The notes: generated from the sequence alone by a model not told the origin. Positions 1-9,725 are shown, counted from the stretch's first letter. The stretch: 64,000 bases of DNA from Helicobacter pylori (GCA_008032935.1 CP032039.1:248001-312000), one strand, 5' to 3'. Made by a program: numbers and translations.

Positions 1-891
1 CTAAATACCCTATATCTTTAGTCGTAAGCTCTTCAATATTGCCTGAAATGATGCTCACGTCTATTTTAAAACGCCTGATCAAATTAGAAATGATCGGCTC
101 GTCTAAATGCTCCCCTAAAAACACGATGCGATAAATGTCTTGCGATTTTTGATCCCCATGCTCGTTTTTGATGCCAAGCAATTCCTTAGTAACGGCATGT
201 TTAGGGTTAGCAAAAATTTCTTCCACCGAGCCTCTTTCCACGATTTCGCCGCTGCTGATCACACACATTTGATTGCACAATTCTTTAACCACTTCAATTT
301 CATGCGTGATGAAAACGACACTCAAATTGAGCTTTTTTTGAATGCCGCTTAAAAGCGTTAAAATAGAATGCGTGGTTTTAGAATCCAGCGCGGATGTGGC
401 TTCATCGCAAAGCAATAAATCAGGGCAATTCGCTAAACTCCTAGCGATCGCCACTCGTTGTTTTTGCCCACCGCTTAGCTGTTTAGGATAAAAATGCATT
501 TTATCTTCTAGCCCCACTAATTCCAATAATTCATGCACCCTTGATTTAATCTTAGTTTTTTCCCATCGGGCGATTTCTAAAGCGAAAGCGACGTTTTCAA
601 ACACGTTTTTAGCGCTCAATAAATTGAAATGCTGGAAAATCATGCCTATTTTTGGCGCGCTTTTTGCAATTCTTTAGGCTTTAAGTTTAACAGATTGACC
701 CCATTGACTAAAACTTCTCCAGAACTGGGGCGCTCCAAACAATTGATTAGGCGAATGAGCGTGGATTTTCCCGCCCCTGAATAGCCTATCACGCCCAAAA
801 TATCGCCTTTTTTCAATTCCAAATTCACGCCTTTTAGAGCATGGAATCCGTTTTCATAAATCTTTTCAATGTTTTTTAATTCTACTACCAT
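1..891 (-). pseudogene. metN: Methionine ABC transporter ATPase MetN, partial and frameshifted as read
   Basis: ATP-binding subunit of the MetNPQ methionine importer, on the inner face of the cytoplasmic membrane. Seen: Walker [10 protein letters not shown] near residue 34, Q-loop FQHFNLL, signature LSGGQKQR, Walker B LLLCDEAT, then the start of the C-terminal methionine-sensing domain, which the window edge cuts. The frame breaks at 646-653. With one extra base in the T5 run at 649-653 the protein reads on as QKIGM and stays open to position 1. The start is ATG at 891; an upstream TTG at 912 is less likely. It follows flhB2-like directly on the same strand. The substrate-binding partner metQ lies at about 10 kb. 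I think the break is a sequencing error. Confidence 0.85.
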
Positions 892-912
892 CGTTTTAAC
901 TTTATACCCCAA

Positions 913-1185
913 TCACTTGGACATTTGCGCGTTATTTTCCACGCTATTGAGCCATAAAAACACTTGCACCACACTTTCATACAATTCTTCAGGTATCGCA
1001 CAATCTAATTCCACCTTTAAAAGCAAATCCACCAGCATGGGGTTAGAAAAGAGTGCTATATCGTATTCCTTAGCTTTTTGAATGATCCTTTTAGCCACTT
1101 CGCCCACCCCGCTTGCGATCACTTTTGGGGCGTGATCTTGCCCCATGTTATAGGCTAGAGCGGCGGCTTTTATGGTTTTATTCAT
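913..1185 (-). CDS. FlhB C-terminal-domain homologue (FlhX/FlhB2 type)
   Basis: 90-residue protein matching only the cytoplasmic C-terminal part of the flagellar export switch FlhB. It carries the segment YDIALFSNPMLVDLLLKVEL that follows the autocleavage site in FlhB, but has neither the membrane domain nor the NPTH cleavage motif. In H. pylori and Campylobacter such stand-alone domains (HP1575, FlhX) are reported to substitute for the C-terminal half of FlhB. Its ATG follows the ribE stop with no gap (TAGATG), so the two are probably translationally coupled. A true full-length flhB is expected elsewhere in the genome. Confidence 0.85.
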   Translation of the reverse strand: MNKTIKAAALAYNMGQDHAPKVIASGVGEVAKRIIQKAKEYDIALFSNPMLVDLLLKVELDCAIPEELYESVVQVFLWLNSVENNAQMSK

Positions 1186-1806
1186 CTAATACCCTAAAGT
1201 CAAGGCATCAACCTCATTCCAAGAGAAATTTTTTTCAAACCCTTTTGTTTTTTTCAAAATAGACGCAACGCTACGAACCAACATGTCCGTTTCAATATTC
1301 ACGCGCCGTTTGAGTTTATAAGTCTTAAAAAGGGTGTTTTCTAAAGTGTAAGGGATAATCGTTAGCCAAAACCCCTTTTCTTCTACCTTGCTTAAAGTCA
1401 AACTCACCCCATCAATCGCAATAGAGCCTTGCTCAACGCACAATAAAAGCGTTTCTTTAGAAGCACTGATGAAAAAATCCACTTGATTAGCGTTGTGAAT
1501 GATTTTTTCAACCACCCCGATGGCGTCAATATGCCCTTGCACAAAATGCCCGTCCAAACTCGCATCGGCTTTTAGGGCTGGCTCAATATGGACTAAATCC
1601 TTGTAATTTTCTAACGCTACGCTGTTTTGGGTTTTTTGGCTCAATTCCACGCTAAAATGCGTTTTTGAACTTTCTATGGCGGTCAAACATGCTCCATTAA
1701 TCGCAATGCTATCGCCAAGCTTGGGATTGAGATCGCTCTCTATGCTTAAAATATTGTTTTTAAAACCTTTCACTTTAGCTATTTTATAGATTAACCCGCT
1801 AAACAT
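1186..1806 (-). CDS. ribE: Riboflavin synthase, alpha chain
   Basis: Catalyses the last step of riboflavin synthesis, dismutation of two 6,7-dimethyl-8-ribityllumazine molecules. The protein is 206 residues, the usual length, with the internal duplication of lumazine-binding folds: N-terminal MFSGLIYKIAKV and GDSIAINGACLTA, then the second half with GHFVQGHIDAIG and GSIAIDGVSLTL. It is first in a minus-strand group with the flhB2-like gene and metN. The 75-base gap to divergent tatD must hold promoters for both directions. H. pylori papers often name this gene ribC (HP1574). Confidence 0.95.
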   Translation of the reverse strand: MFSGLIYKIAKVKGFKNNILSIESDLNPKLGDSIAINGACLTAIESSKTHFSVELSQKTQNSVALENYKDLVHIEPALKADASLDGHFVQGHIDAIGVVEKIIHNANQVDFFISASKETLLLCVEQGSIAIDGVSLTLSKVEEKGFWLTIIPYTLENTLFKTYKLKRRVNIETDMLVRSVASILKKTKGFEKNFSWNEVDALTLGY

Positions 1807-1880
1807 AATTGATTGTTATTCTCCTTATGTTAGAATGTTTGATTATTGTAACATACTAAATAAAACCATAGGATAAAAGC

Positions 1881-2645
1881 ATGTTTATAGACACGCATTG
1901 CCATTTGGATCACAAGGATTATGAAAACGATTTAGACGAAGTGTTAAAAGAGAGTTTAGAAAAAGGCGTTACTCAATGCGTGATTCCGGGCGCAGACATG
2001 AAGGATCTGAATAGAGCGGTAGGAATTAGCGAAAAATTTGAAGGCGTGTTTTTTGCCATAGGCGCTCACCCTTATGATGTGGAGAGCTTTGATGAAAGCC
2101 TGTTTGAAAAATTTGTCAGCCATCAAAAATGCGTGGCGATAGGCGAATGCGGACTGGATTACTACCGCTTGCCTGAATTGAATGAAAGAGAAAATTATAA
2201 AAGCAAGCAAAAAGAAATCTTTACCAAACAGATCGAATTTTCCATCCAACACAACAAGCCCTTGATTATCCATATTAGAGAGGCGAGTTTTGATAGTTTG
2301 AATCTTTTAAAAAGCTATCCTAAAGCTTTTGGGGTGTTGCATTGCTTTAACGCCGATAATATGCTTTTAGAACTGAGCGATCGTTTTTATTATGGGATAG
2401 GAGGGGTTAGCACTTTTAAAAACGCTAAAAGACTGGTAGAGATTCTCCCTAAAATCCCTAAAAACAGGCTTCTTTTAGAAACGGATTCGCCCTATTTGAC
2501 CCCACACCCTTTTAGAGGTACTAGGAATAGCCCTACTTATATCCCTTTAATCGCTCAAAAAATTGCCGAAATCATCCACATAGAGACTGAAGAGCTCGCT
2601 TCTTTAAGCACGCATAACGCTCAAACGCTCTTTAGTTTCCCCTGA
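1881..2645 (+). CDS. tatD: TatD-family metal-dependent hydrolase/DNase
   Basis: 254-residue TIM-barrel hydrolase of the TatD family, implicated in DNA repair and degradation. Metal ligands are visible: DTHCHLD at the N-terminus, GECGLDYYR near residue 88, HIREA (about 133), HCF (about 156) and LETDSPYLTPHPFRG near residue 200. Length matches the family. It lies just upstream of the envelope operon, but an own -10 for mltD at 2684 suggests separate transcription. Confidence 0.93.
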   Translation: MFIDTHCHLDHKDYENDLDEVLKESLEKGVTQCVIPGADMKDLNRAVGISEKFEGVFFAIGAHPYDVESFDESLFEKFVSHQKCVAIGECGLDYYRLPELNERENYKSKQKEIFTKQIEFSIQHNKPLIIHIREASFDSLNLLKSYPKAFGVLHCFNADNMLLELSDRFYYGIGGVSTFKNAKRLVEILPKIPKNRLLLETDSPYLTPHPFRGTRNSPTYIPLIAQKIAEIIHIETEELASLSTHNAQTLFSFP

Positions 2646-2683
2646 AAATGGGGTCGTGTTAGAAAGCGTTATTCAAGTTTAGC

Positions 2684-2689
2684 TATAAT
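2684..2689 (+). promoter_or_regulatory. Sigma80 -10 box for the mltD-pbp2 operon
   Basis: TATAAT preceded by AGC, 45 bases before the mltD start. H. pylori sigma80 promoters typically show a clear -10 and a weak -35. It is well placed to drive the whole eight-gene envelope operon. Confidence 0.6.
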
Positions 2690-2733
2690 CAAGGCTATTT
2701 TAAAAGCTGGATAGCTGTAGTTATTAGGATGCG

Positions 2734-3852
2734 ATGTCAAAAAGAATGAAGTGTTTTAGTCAAAAATGGTTGGTTTTTTTTGTTACCCTTTTATTGGCTT
2801 CTTTAGGCCATGCGAAAATGGCTTTTGAATCTAATATTGACACCAAAGCGCTAGAGGCCTTTGGGGTTAATGCGAGCTTTTTATCCCAGATGCCCAACGC
2901 TTTAAAAAAAATGAATAAAGAAGAGGAATGGAAAAAGTTAGTCAAAAGATTTGATGTGAATTACCAGTTCATCCCTATCATTAAAAACATGCTCATAGAA
3001 GCGAGCGTGCCGCAAGAATTTTTGTTTTTAGCCATGGCCGAGTCTAAATTTTCATCAAGGGCTTATAGTAGGAAAAAAGCGGTAGGGATTTGGCAATTCA
3101 TGCCAAGCACGGCTAAAGAATTAGGGCTTAAGGTCAATCATTACATTGATGAAAGGAGAGACCCCATTAAAAGCACTCAAGCGGCGATCACCTATTTGAA
3201 ACGGCTCTACAAACAAACTGGGGAGTGGTATTTGGTCGCTATGGCGTATAATTACGGCTTACGAAAGGTTCAAAACGCTATTAAAGCCGCCGGCACTTCA
3301 GACATTAAAGTCTTGCTAGATGAAGATAAAAAATACCTCCCTAAAGAGACACGAGAATATATCCGCTCCATTCTAAGCCTAGCGTTAAAGTTCAACAGCC
3401 TAGACAACCTCAAAGATAAAGAGTATTTGCTCAATCGTGGGGCGAGGGTGAGTTTAGTGGGCGTCCCATTCAAAAGGCACACTTCTTTAGTCCAGGTGGC
3501 CAAAAATTTGAATTTGAGTTTGGAAACCTTAAAATCTTACAACCACCAATTCCGCTATAACATTCTGCCCTCTAAAGACCCCACCTACACCATTTATATC
3601 CCTTATGAAAAACTCGCCCTTTTCAAACAACGCCAACTCAAACAAAATAAAAACGCTCAAGCTAATCCTAAAAGCCCTTTCATCACCCATGTGGTCTTGC
3701 CTAAAGAAACCTTATCTTCTATCGCTAAACGCTATCAAGTCAGTATTTCCAGCATCCAATTAGCCAATAACCTCAAAGATTCCAATATCTTTATCCACCA
3801 GCGCTTAATCATTCCTACCAATAAGAAATTGATCGCTACAAGGGAATTTTAA
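2734..3852 (+). CDS. mltD: Membrane-bound lytic murein transglycosylase D-like protein
   Basis: Cleaves glycan strands of peptidoglycan, forming 1,6-anhydro-muropeptides, in the periplasm. 372 residues: a signal segment (WLVFFVTLLLASLGHA), an SLT domain with catalytic Glu in AMAESKFSSRA near residue 105 followed by GIWQFMPSTA, and a C-terminal LysM repeat at about 310-360 that binds peptidoglycan. HP1572 is the 26695 counterpart (old name dniR). Its stop overlaps the rlpA start by one base (TAATG), so translation is coupled. First gene of an operon dedicated to wall and LPS assembly. Confidence 0.93.
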   Translation: MSKRMKCFSQKWLVFFVTLLLASLGHAKMAFESNIDTKALEAFGVNASFLSQMPNALKKMNKEEEWKKLVKRFDVNYQFIPIIKNMLIEASVPQEFLFLAMAESKFSSRAYSRKKAVGIWQFMPSTAKELGLKVNHYIDERRDPIKSTQAAITYLKRLYKQTGEWYLVAMAYNYGLRKVQNAIKAAGTSDIKVLLDEDKKYLPKETREYIRSILSLALKFNSLDNLKDKEYLLNRGARVSLVGVPFKRHTSLVQVAKNLNLSLETLKSYNHQFRYNILPSKDPTYTIYIPYEKLALFKQRQLKQNKNAQANPKSPFITHVVLPKETLSSIAKRYQVSISSIQLANNLKDSNIFIHQRLIIPTNKKLIATREF

Positions 3853-4796
3853 TGGGTTGGGCGTTGAAAAAAGTTTATTTTTTAGGCGTTGTTTTTTTGA
3901 TTAGCGCTTGCGCGGTTAAAAAAAATGGGGTAAAGAATTTGTCTTACAAGCATGAAAGCTTGCGCGCTTATGAAAACGCTAAAGATTATGACCCAACAAC
4001 CAAAAAAGCCACCTATAAACGCAATTTTTTTGAACGCCATTTCAAACACCACACCAATTCGCAAGACAGCAATACAAAACAACCCCTAGATAACGGCATG
4101 CGCGATTCTAGCGCGATCCAAAGAGCCACCATGCGCCCTTATCAAGTGGGGGGCAAGTGGTATTACCCCACTAAAGTGGATTTAGGCGAGAAATTTGATG
4201 GCATTGCGAGCTGGTATGGCCCCAATTTCCATGCCAAAAAAACCAGTAATGGGGAAATCTATAACATGTATGCCCACACCGCCGCGCACAAGACTTTACC
4301 CATGAACACCGTGGTGAAAGTCATCAATGTTGATAATAACTTAAGCACCATTGTGCGCATTAATGATAGAGGGCCTTTTGTGAGCGATCGCATCATTGAT
4401 TTGTCTAATGCAGCCGCTAGGGATATTGACATGGTTAAAAAAGGCACGGCCAGCGTGCGTCTCATTGTTTTGGGCTTTGGTGGGGTTATCTCCACGCAAT
4501 ACGAACAATCCTTTAACGCCAGCTCTTCAAAGATCTTACACAAGGAATTTAAAGTCGGCGAGAGCGAAAAAAGCGTGAGCGGGGGGAAATTTTCCTTGCA
4601 AATGGGGGCTTTTAGAAACCAAATAGGCGCTCAAACTTTAGCGGATAAATTGCAAGCAGAGAATAAAAATTACAGCGTCAAGGTTGCTTTTAAAGACGAT
4701 TTGTATAAAGTTTTAGTTCAAGGGTTTCAAAGCGAAGAAGAGGCTAGGGACTTTATGAAAAAATACAACCAGAATGCGGTTTTAACGAGAGAATGA
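3852..4796 (+). CDS. rlpA: RlpA-like septal lipoprotein (DPBB plus SPOR domains)
   Basis: 314 residues. The N-terminal signal ends in lipobox LISAC, so it should be lipidated at that Cys. The double-psi beta-barrel covers about 115-215 (GIASWYGPNFHAKKTSNGE, then RINDRGPF), and a SPOR domain at about 240-310 (FSLQMGAFRNQIGAQTLA) should bind denuded septal glycan. In other species RlpA is a lytic transglycosylase acting on amidase-treated strands. The pairing with mltD fits a joint role in septal wall turnover. It overlaps kdsC by four bases. Confidence 0.92.
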   Translation: MGWALKKVYFLGVVFLISACAVKKNGVKNLSYKHESLRAYENAKDYDPTTKKATYKRNFFERHFKHHTNSQDSNTKQPLDNGMRDSSAIQRATMRPYQVGGKWYYPTKVDLGEKFDGIASWYGPNFHAKKTSNGEIYNMYAHTAAHKTLPMNTVVKVINVDNNLSTIVRINDRGPFVSDRIIDLSNAAARDIDMVKKGTASVRLIVLGFGGVISTQYEQSFNASSSKILHKEFKVGESEKSVSGGKFSLQMGAFRNQIGAQTLADKLQAENKNYSVKVAFKDDLYKVLVQGFQSEEEARDFMKKYNQNAVLTRE

Positions 4797-5287
4797 TTAA
4801 GTTATTGCTTTTAGATGTGGATGGCACGCTCACAGACGGGTCGTTGTATTTTGATGAAAATTTTCACGAAATCAAGGCCTTTAATGTCAAAGACGGGCTT
4901 GGCATGACGCTATGGCAAAAATTAGGCAAAAAAATCGCTATCATTACAGGAAGAACTTCAACAATGGTCAAAAAACGCATGGAGAGTTTGGGCGTTCAGT
5001 TTGTTTTTATGGGCGTTGAAAATAAAAGCGTGGTTGTGGAGCGGCTCAAAAAAGACTTGCAATTGAGTGCGCAAGAAATCGCATGCGTAGGCGATGATTA
5101 TAACGATTTAGGCATGTTTAAGGCATGCACTTGGAGTTTCGCTCCTTTTGATGCGCACCCCTTGCTTAAAAGCAAAGCTTATAAAGTGTTGCAAAATTCA
5201 GGGGGCAAGGGGGCCGTTAGGGAAGCGATTGATTATCTTTTAACATTAGAAGGCTTGCAAGATGAAGCGCTCAAGCTTTACCTCTAA
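4793..5287 (+). CDS. kdsC: 3-deoxy-D-manno-octulosonate-8-phosphate phosphatase KdsC
   Basis: Removes phosphate from KDO-8-phosphate to give KDO for the LPS inner core. 164 residues, typical of the small tetrameric KdsC branch of the HAD family. Motif I is LLDVDGTLTDG, motif II AIITGRTS, and motif III with the acid pair is CVGDDYNDLGMF. Placed between rlpA and lptC, in the same neighbourhood as kdsC-lptC-lptA in many Gram-negatives. It overlaps lptC by 26 bases. Confidence 0.94.
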   Translation: MIKLLLLDVDGTLTDGSLYFDENFHEIKAFNVKDGLGMTLWQKLGKKIAIITGRTSTMVKKRMESLGVQFVFMGVENKSVVVERLKKDLQLSAQEIACVGDDYNDLGMFKACTWSFAPFDAHPLLKSKAYKVLQNSGGKGAVREAIDYLLTLEGLQDEALKLYL

Positions 5288-5855
5288 TAGCGTTTTAAAC
5301 TTTTTTGTGGTTTTGTCTTTCATCACGATAGGGCTAGTTTTTTTCTTTTTGCGTTCCCAACCCACTAGCGTGGTCTCTAAAGAAAATATCCCTAAAATTG
5401 AATTAGAAAATTTTAAAGCGTTTCAAATCAACGATAAAATCCTTGATCTGTCCATAGAGGGCAAAAAAGCCCTACAATACGATGATTACGAGATCTTTTT
5501 TGATTCTAAAATCAAGCGCTATGATGAAGACACGATAGAAAGCGTTGAGTCTCCTAAGGCCAAACGGCAGCAGGATTTGTATTTCTTCCCTAATGGGGTT
5601 ACTTATAAAAGAAGCGATGATTCCAGTTTTTGGAGTGAAACAGGGATTTATAACCATAAAGAGCAAAATTTTAAAGGCAAGGGCCGTTTCATTCTCACTT
5701 CAAAGGATAGCAAGGTTGAAGGGCTTGACATTTCTTATTCGCATGCTTTAGCCATTATTGAAGCTCAAAGCATTCAAGCACATTTATTCTTAGATGAAAT
5801 CAAACAAAGCCAGAAAGAAAAGAAAAAACTCCCCACTTTCAAAGGAGGATTTTAA
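5262..5855 (+). CDS. lptC: LPS export protein LptC
   Basis: Single-span inner-membrane protein that passes LPS from LptBFG to LptA. 197 residues: a transmembrane anchor at about 12-30 (VLNFFVVLSFITIGLVFFFL) then a periplasmic domain rich in beta strands. Recognition rests on order (kdsC-lptC-lptA) and architecture rather than on strong motifs. The start lies inside the kdsC end, and the stop overlaps the lptA start by one base. Confidence 0.85.
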   Translation: MKRSSFTSNSVLNFFVVLSFITIGLVFFFLRSQPTSVVSKENIPKIELENFKAFQINDKILDLSIEGKKALQYDDYEIFFDSKIKRYDEDTIESVESPKAKRQQDLYFFPNGVTYKRSDDSSFWSETGIYNHKEQNFKGKGRFILTSKDSKVEGLDISYSHALAIIEAQSIQAHLFLDEIKQSQKEKKKLPTFKGGF

Positions 5856-6412
5856 TGCGTTGGTGGTGTGTTCTTGTGTGTTGTTTTGGTATTTTAAGCG
5901 TGATGAGCGCTCAAAAAACAGAGAATAAAGGTTTGAAAAAAGAAAGAGAACTTTTAGAGATTACCGGCAACCAATTTGTAGCGAACGACAAAACCAAAAC
6001 TGCTGTTATTCAAGGCAATGTGCAGATCAAAAAGGGTAAAGATCGGTTGTTTGCGGACAAGGTGAGCGTGTTTTTAAACGATAAACGAAAACCAGAGCGC
6101 TATGAAGCCACAGGGAACACGCATTTTAACATCTTTACAGAGGACAATCGTGAAATCAGTGGGAGCGCTGACAAGCTCATTTATAACGCGTTGAATGGGG
6201 AATACAAATTGTTGCAAAATGCGGTGGTTAGAGAAGTGGGGAAATCCAATGTTATCACCGGCGATGAAATCATTTTAAACAAAACTAAGGGTTATGCTGA
6301 TGTGTTGGGGAGCGCGAAACGGCCCGCTAAATTCGTGTTTGATATGGAAGATATTAATGAAGAAAATCGTAAAGCTAAATTGAAGAAGAAAGGTGCTAAG
6401 GAAAAACCATGA
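5855..6412 (+). CDS. lptA: LPS transport periplasmic protein LptA
   Basis: Periplasmic bridge carrying LPS between LptC and LptD. 185 residues with a cleavable signal (CVLVCCFGILSVMSA) and an OstA/LptA beta-jellyroll fold (TAVIQGNVQIKKGKDRLFAD). A lysine-rich tail ends the protein. RBS AAAGGAGG lies just upstream of the start, inside the lptC end. It overlaps engB by four bases (ATGA). Confidence 0.88.
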   Translation: MRWWCVLVCCFGILSVMSAQKTENKGLKKERELLEITGNQFVANDKTKTAVIQGNVQIKKGKDRLFADKVSVFLNDKRKPERYEATGNTHFNIFTEDNREISGSADKLIYNALNGEYKLLQNAVVREVGKSNVITGDEIILNKTKGYADVLGSAKRPAKFVFDMEDINEENRKAKLKKKGAKEKP

Positions 6413-7035
6413 TCGCTATTAAAGACGCTCATTTTCTCACTTCTTCTAGCCAACTTTTTCAATGCCCCGCAAGCTTGACTTCTGAGATGGTCATTTTAGG
6501 GCGCAGCAATGTAGGCAAAAGCTCGTTTATTAATACCTTGTTAGGAAAAAACCTCGCTAAAAGCTCAGCGACACCGGGAAAAACCCGCTTAGCGAATTTT
6601 TTTTCCACCACTTGGGAAGATAAAGAAAACGCTTTAATAACAACCTTTAATGTGATTGATTTGCCCGGGTTTGGCTACGCTAAAGTTTCTAAAAGCTTGA
6701 AAAAAGAATGGGAGGGGTTTTTATGGGAATTGTTGAGCGTTAGGGTTTCTATCAAACTTTTTATCCATTTGATAGACGCACGCCATTTGGATTTAGAAAT
6801 TGATAAAAACGCTAAAGAAAACATTCAAGCCCTTTTAAGGCCTGATCAAGCCTACCTTACTCTTTTTACGAAGTTTGACAAATTGAATAAAAACGAGCAA
6901 CACCGCCTTTTTTTAAACGCTCCTAAACCTTTTTTAATCAATACCACCCATTTTAACGCTCTTTCTTCAAAATACCCAACCCTTGAAATAGTGCGCCAAA
7001 CCCTTTTGAAATACTTGCTCACTAACCCTTTATAG
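6409..7035 (+). CDS. engB: Ribosome-biogenesis GTPase EngB/YsxC
   Basis: Essential small GTPase for 50S maturation. 208 residues with G1 GRSNVGKSSF near residue 32, G2 SATPGKT, G3 DLPGFGYAKV and G4 TKFDKL. Length and motif order match the family. Co-transcribed in the envelope operon, with no obvious functional tie to it. HP1567 counterpart. Confidence 0.94.
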   Translation: MIAIKDAHFLTSSSQLFQCPASLTSEMVILGRSNVGKSSFINTLLGKNLAKSSATPGKTRLANFFSTTWEDKENALITTFNVIDLPGFGYAKVSKSLKKEWEGFLWELLSVRVSIKLFIHLIDARHLDLEIDKNAKENIQALLRPDQAYLTLFTKFDKLNKNEQHRLFLNAPKPFLINTTHFNALSSKYPTLEIVRQTLLKYLLTNPL

Positions 7036-7046
7036 GCCACCAAATC

Positions 7047-7490
7047 ATGCTCTCTTTAAAACAAGATTCCTTTTTTTTCTTATGTTTAGGGATTTTTGGT
7101 TTTTATTTTTATAGCCTTTTAAGAGACCTAATGCCTTTTTTACCCCCTATGATTGGGTTTTTATTCTTGTTTTATGCGAAAAAATACGATCATTTTTTAC
7201 CCAGTTTGAGCGTGTTTGGTTGTTTGTTTTGGTTTGAAAGCATGCATTTAAAGACTTTAGGCGTTTTAGCCTTGCTGTTTTTAATCTACCACCAAATCGT
7301 CTATAAAAACTCTTTAAAGCTTTTTAATGACGGCTTTTTATTCAAAACTTTGCATGTCTTTTTGGTTTATTACCTTTATTTATCGCGCTTTTTTTCGGTG
7401 TCTTTGGATCTGAAGACGATCGGCTTTCTCGCTCTTTTTGCTTTAATAGAGAGCGCTTTGTGGGGTTTGTATGAAAAATCTTCGCTATAA
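7047..7490 (+). CDS. Small integral membrane protein upstream of PBP2
   Basis: 147 residues, strongly hydrophobic, with four or five predicted membrane spans and no enzymatic motif. HP1566 counterpart, of unknown function. It sits directly before pbp2 and overlaps it by 20 bases, the position occupied by mreD in mre/mrd clusters of other bacteria. An MreD-like role is therefore possible, but sequence alone does not show it. Confidence 0.75.
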   Translation: MLSLKQDSFFFLCLGIFGFYFYSLLRDLMPFLPPMIGFLFLFYAKKYDHFLPSLSVFGCLFWFESMHLKTLGVLALLFLIYHQIVYKNSLKLFNDGFLFKTLHVFLVYYLYLSRFFSVSLDLKTIGFLALFALIESALWGLYEKSSL

Positions 7491-9235
7491 GCTTTTACTC
7501 TTTGTTTTTATAGGGTTTTGGGGGTTATTGGTTTTAAATTTATTTATTTTAAGCGTTAAAAATCAAGAATACTATGAAAAACTGGCCGAACGCAACATGA
7601 CCAAAAAAGAATTTTTAGTCCCTACAAGGGGCGATATTACAGACAGAAATGATGAGTTTTTAGCCACTAACGAATTGGTGTTTGGCGTGTTTTTGCCCAG
7701 CAGATTGAAACAAAAAGAGCTTTTAGAAAAAATTGAAATCATCCAAAAGTTTTTCCCTAATTTTTCCAAAGAAACGCTTTTAAACAATTACCAAAAAGAA
7801 AATTCGCTTTATAACCATAACCTCATTAAAGTGGTGGGATTCATTCCTTATGCCGCCATGCAACCTCTTTATGCCAAACTCATCCAAACTCAAGGCATTT
7901 TTGCTCTTCCCTTAGACAAGCGCTACTACCCTAATAACGCTTTAGCTTCGCATGTTTTAGGCTATGTGGGGGTGGCAAGTTTGCAAGATTTAAAAGACGA
8001 TGAGGAGAATCAATACAGCCAGATTGTGGGCAAAACCGGCATTGAAAAAGAATACAACAAGCTTTTACAAGGCAAGGTGGGCTATAAAATCATGCGTGTC
8101 AATGCACTCAATCAAGAATTAGCCACCTTAGAAGTAGTGCCACCAAGCACCAATAACCACTTGCAATTGAGTTTAGACAAACGCTTGCAAAAAGAAGCGG
8201 ACAAGCTCTTTGAAAATAAGAGAGGGGCTATTTTAGTGATGAACGCAGAAAATGGGGAATTGCTCGTTGCAGGAAGTTACCCTGAATACAATTTGAACGA
8301 TTTTGTAGGCGGGATCAGTCAAGACAAATGGCAAAAACTTCAAGATGATATTTATAACCCCTTATTAAACCGCTTCGCTAACGCTTTGTATCCGCCGGGA
8401 TCTGTGGTTAAAATGGGCGTGGGCTTGAGCTTTTTAGAAAACCTTCATATCACAGAAAACACCACCATACCCACCCCCCTTTTATTGAAGTGGGTAAGCG
8501 CAAATTTAGGGATTGGAAAAAAACAGGGCATGGCAATTCCAATTTGTATAAAGCCATTAGGGAGTCCGTGGATGTGTATTTTTATAAGTTTGGGCTTGAA
8601 ATCTCTATAGAAAAACTCTCTAAAACCTTAAGGGAAGTGGGCTTTGGGGAAAAAACGGGCGTTGATTTGCCGAATGAATTTGTGGGGATTGTGCCGGATA
8701 ATTTGTGGAAACTCAAACGCTTCAATCAAGATTGGCGCGTTGGGGACACGCTCATTACCGCTATTGGGCAAGGCTCTTTTTTAGCCACGCCCTTACAAGT
8801 GCTAGCCTACACGGGACTCATTGCGACAGGCAAACTGGCGACGCCTCATTTTGCTATCCATAACCAACAGCCGCTCAAAGACCCCCTGAATAGTTTTCAA
8901 AAAAAGAAGCTCCAAGCCTTGCGCGTGGGCATGTATGAAGTGTGTAACCATAAAGACGGCACCGCTTATCATTCCACAAGGGGTTCTAAGGTTACTTTAG
9001 CGTGTAAAACCGGCACCGCACAAGTCGTAGAAATCGCTCAAAACATCGTCAATCGCATGAAAGAAAAGGATATGGAATATTTCCATCGATCCCATGCGTG
9101 GATTACCGCATTCTTGCCCTATGAAAAACCCAAATACGCTATCACTATTTTAGTAGAACATGGGGAAGGGGGGTCAAAACTAGGGGCTTGTTAGTGAAAA
9201 TGAGCAACAAACTCTATGAGCTTGGCTATCTTTAA
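7471..9235 (+). pseudogene. mrdA: Penicillin-binding protein 2 (elongation transpeptidase), two frameshifts as read
   Basis: Monofunctional transpeptidase for side-wall peptidoglycan, partner of RodA. Seen: N-terminal anchor (LLLFVFIGFWGLLVLNLFIL), dimerisation domain (VPTRGDITDRN), catalytic serine in YPPGSVVKM, ESVDVYFY as the SxN-like motif, and CKTGTAQV. The frame breaks at the C6 run 8474-8479 (one more C restores PTPPFIEVGKRK) and again at the G4 run 9183-9186 (one more G restores KLGGLLVKMSNKL). Repaired, it is 588 residues, the length I recall for HP1565. PBP2 is essential in H. pylori, so these are very probably sequencing errors. Confidence 0.88.
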
Positions 9236-9725
9236 TAAAATTCTAAATCTTTTCAAAAACGCAACCTTTTAAACGCTAAAGACCATTAGCCAACTTGTTT
9301 CCAAACTTGTTTCAGCGCTCTATAACTCAGTCTAACGGGTGGTTTAAAACTGGTCTTTATTAAAGAACACTCTAAAAGCGTAACTTCAATGAGTTTTAGG
9401 CTTGCTGTATGTTTGGCTTTGTTTTAATCGCATATTGACAGCTGAAGTCTTGTTTAATGTTTTTAAAAAATGGGGTTTTAGTTGTTTTGCTTCATCGTTT
9501 TAGATTTTATCATGATTTTCTTAAAGGGATAGAGAGGGTTATTTTGCGCCATTTCCCCCCTTAAGAAATAACGCTTTTAAGAAATTGCCGCTTGATTAGT
9601 GCAAGCTCTTTTCGTTTTATTTTAAAAAGACTTTTAGCGTTTTGAATGCTCAATGAGAAAAGAGCTTTTTATTAGTGCCTAAAAAAACCCCCTTTCATCA
9701 TAAAGATGGATTTTATCCAGATGGC
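9236..9725. other. 490-base intergenic region between convergent pbp2 and metQ
   Basis: I find no convincing gene, tRNA or known small toxin peptide here. It holds a C6 run (9552-9557) and one long inverted repeat (9603-9667), listed separately. It may carry terminators for both neighbours or an untranslated small RNA. Confidence 0.5.
9603..9667. repeat. Inverted repeat, possible stem-loop near the metQ 3' side
   Basis: AAGCTCTTTTC at 9603-9613 is the exact complement of GAAAAGAGCTT at 9657-9667, giving an 11-bp stem with a 43-base loop. A run of Ts follows on the plus strand. It could form a terminator or part of a structured RNA in the pbp2-metQ gap. Confidence 0.45.

Noticed and set aside
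8474-8479. Phase variation of pbp2 through its C run
   Set aside because: PBP2 is essential and a second, independent contraction occurs at 9183-9186. Assembly error explains both and the other eleven breaks.
9236-9725. AapA/IsoA-type toxin-antitoxin locus in the long gap
   Set aside because: I looked for the short SWK...LKV-type toxin peptide on both strands and found none.
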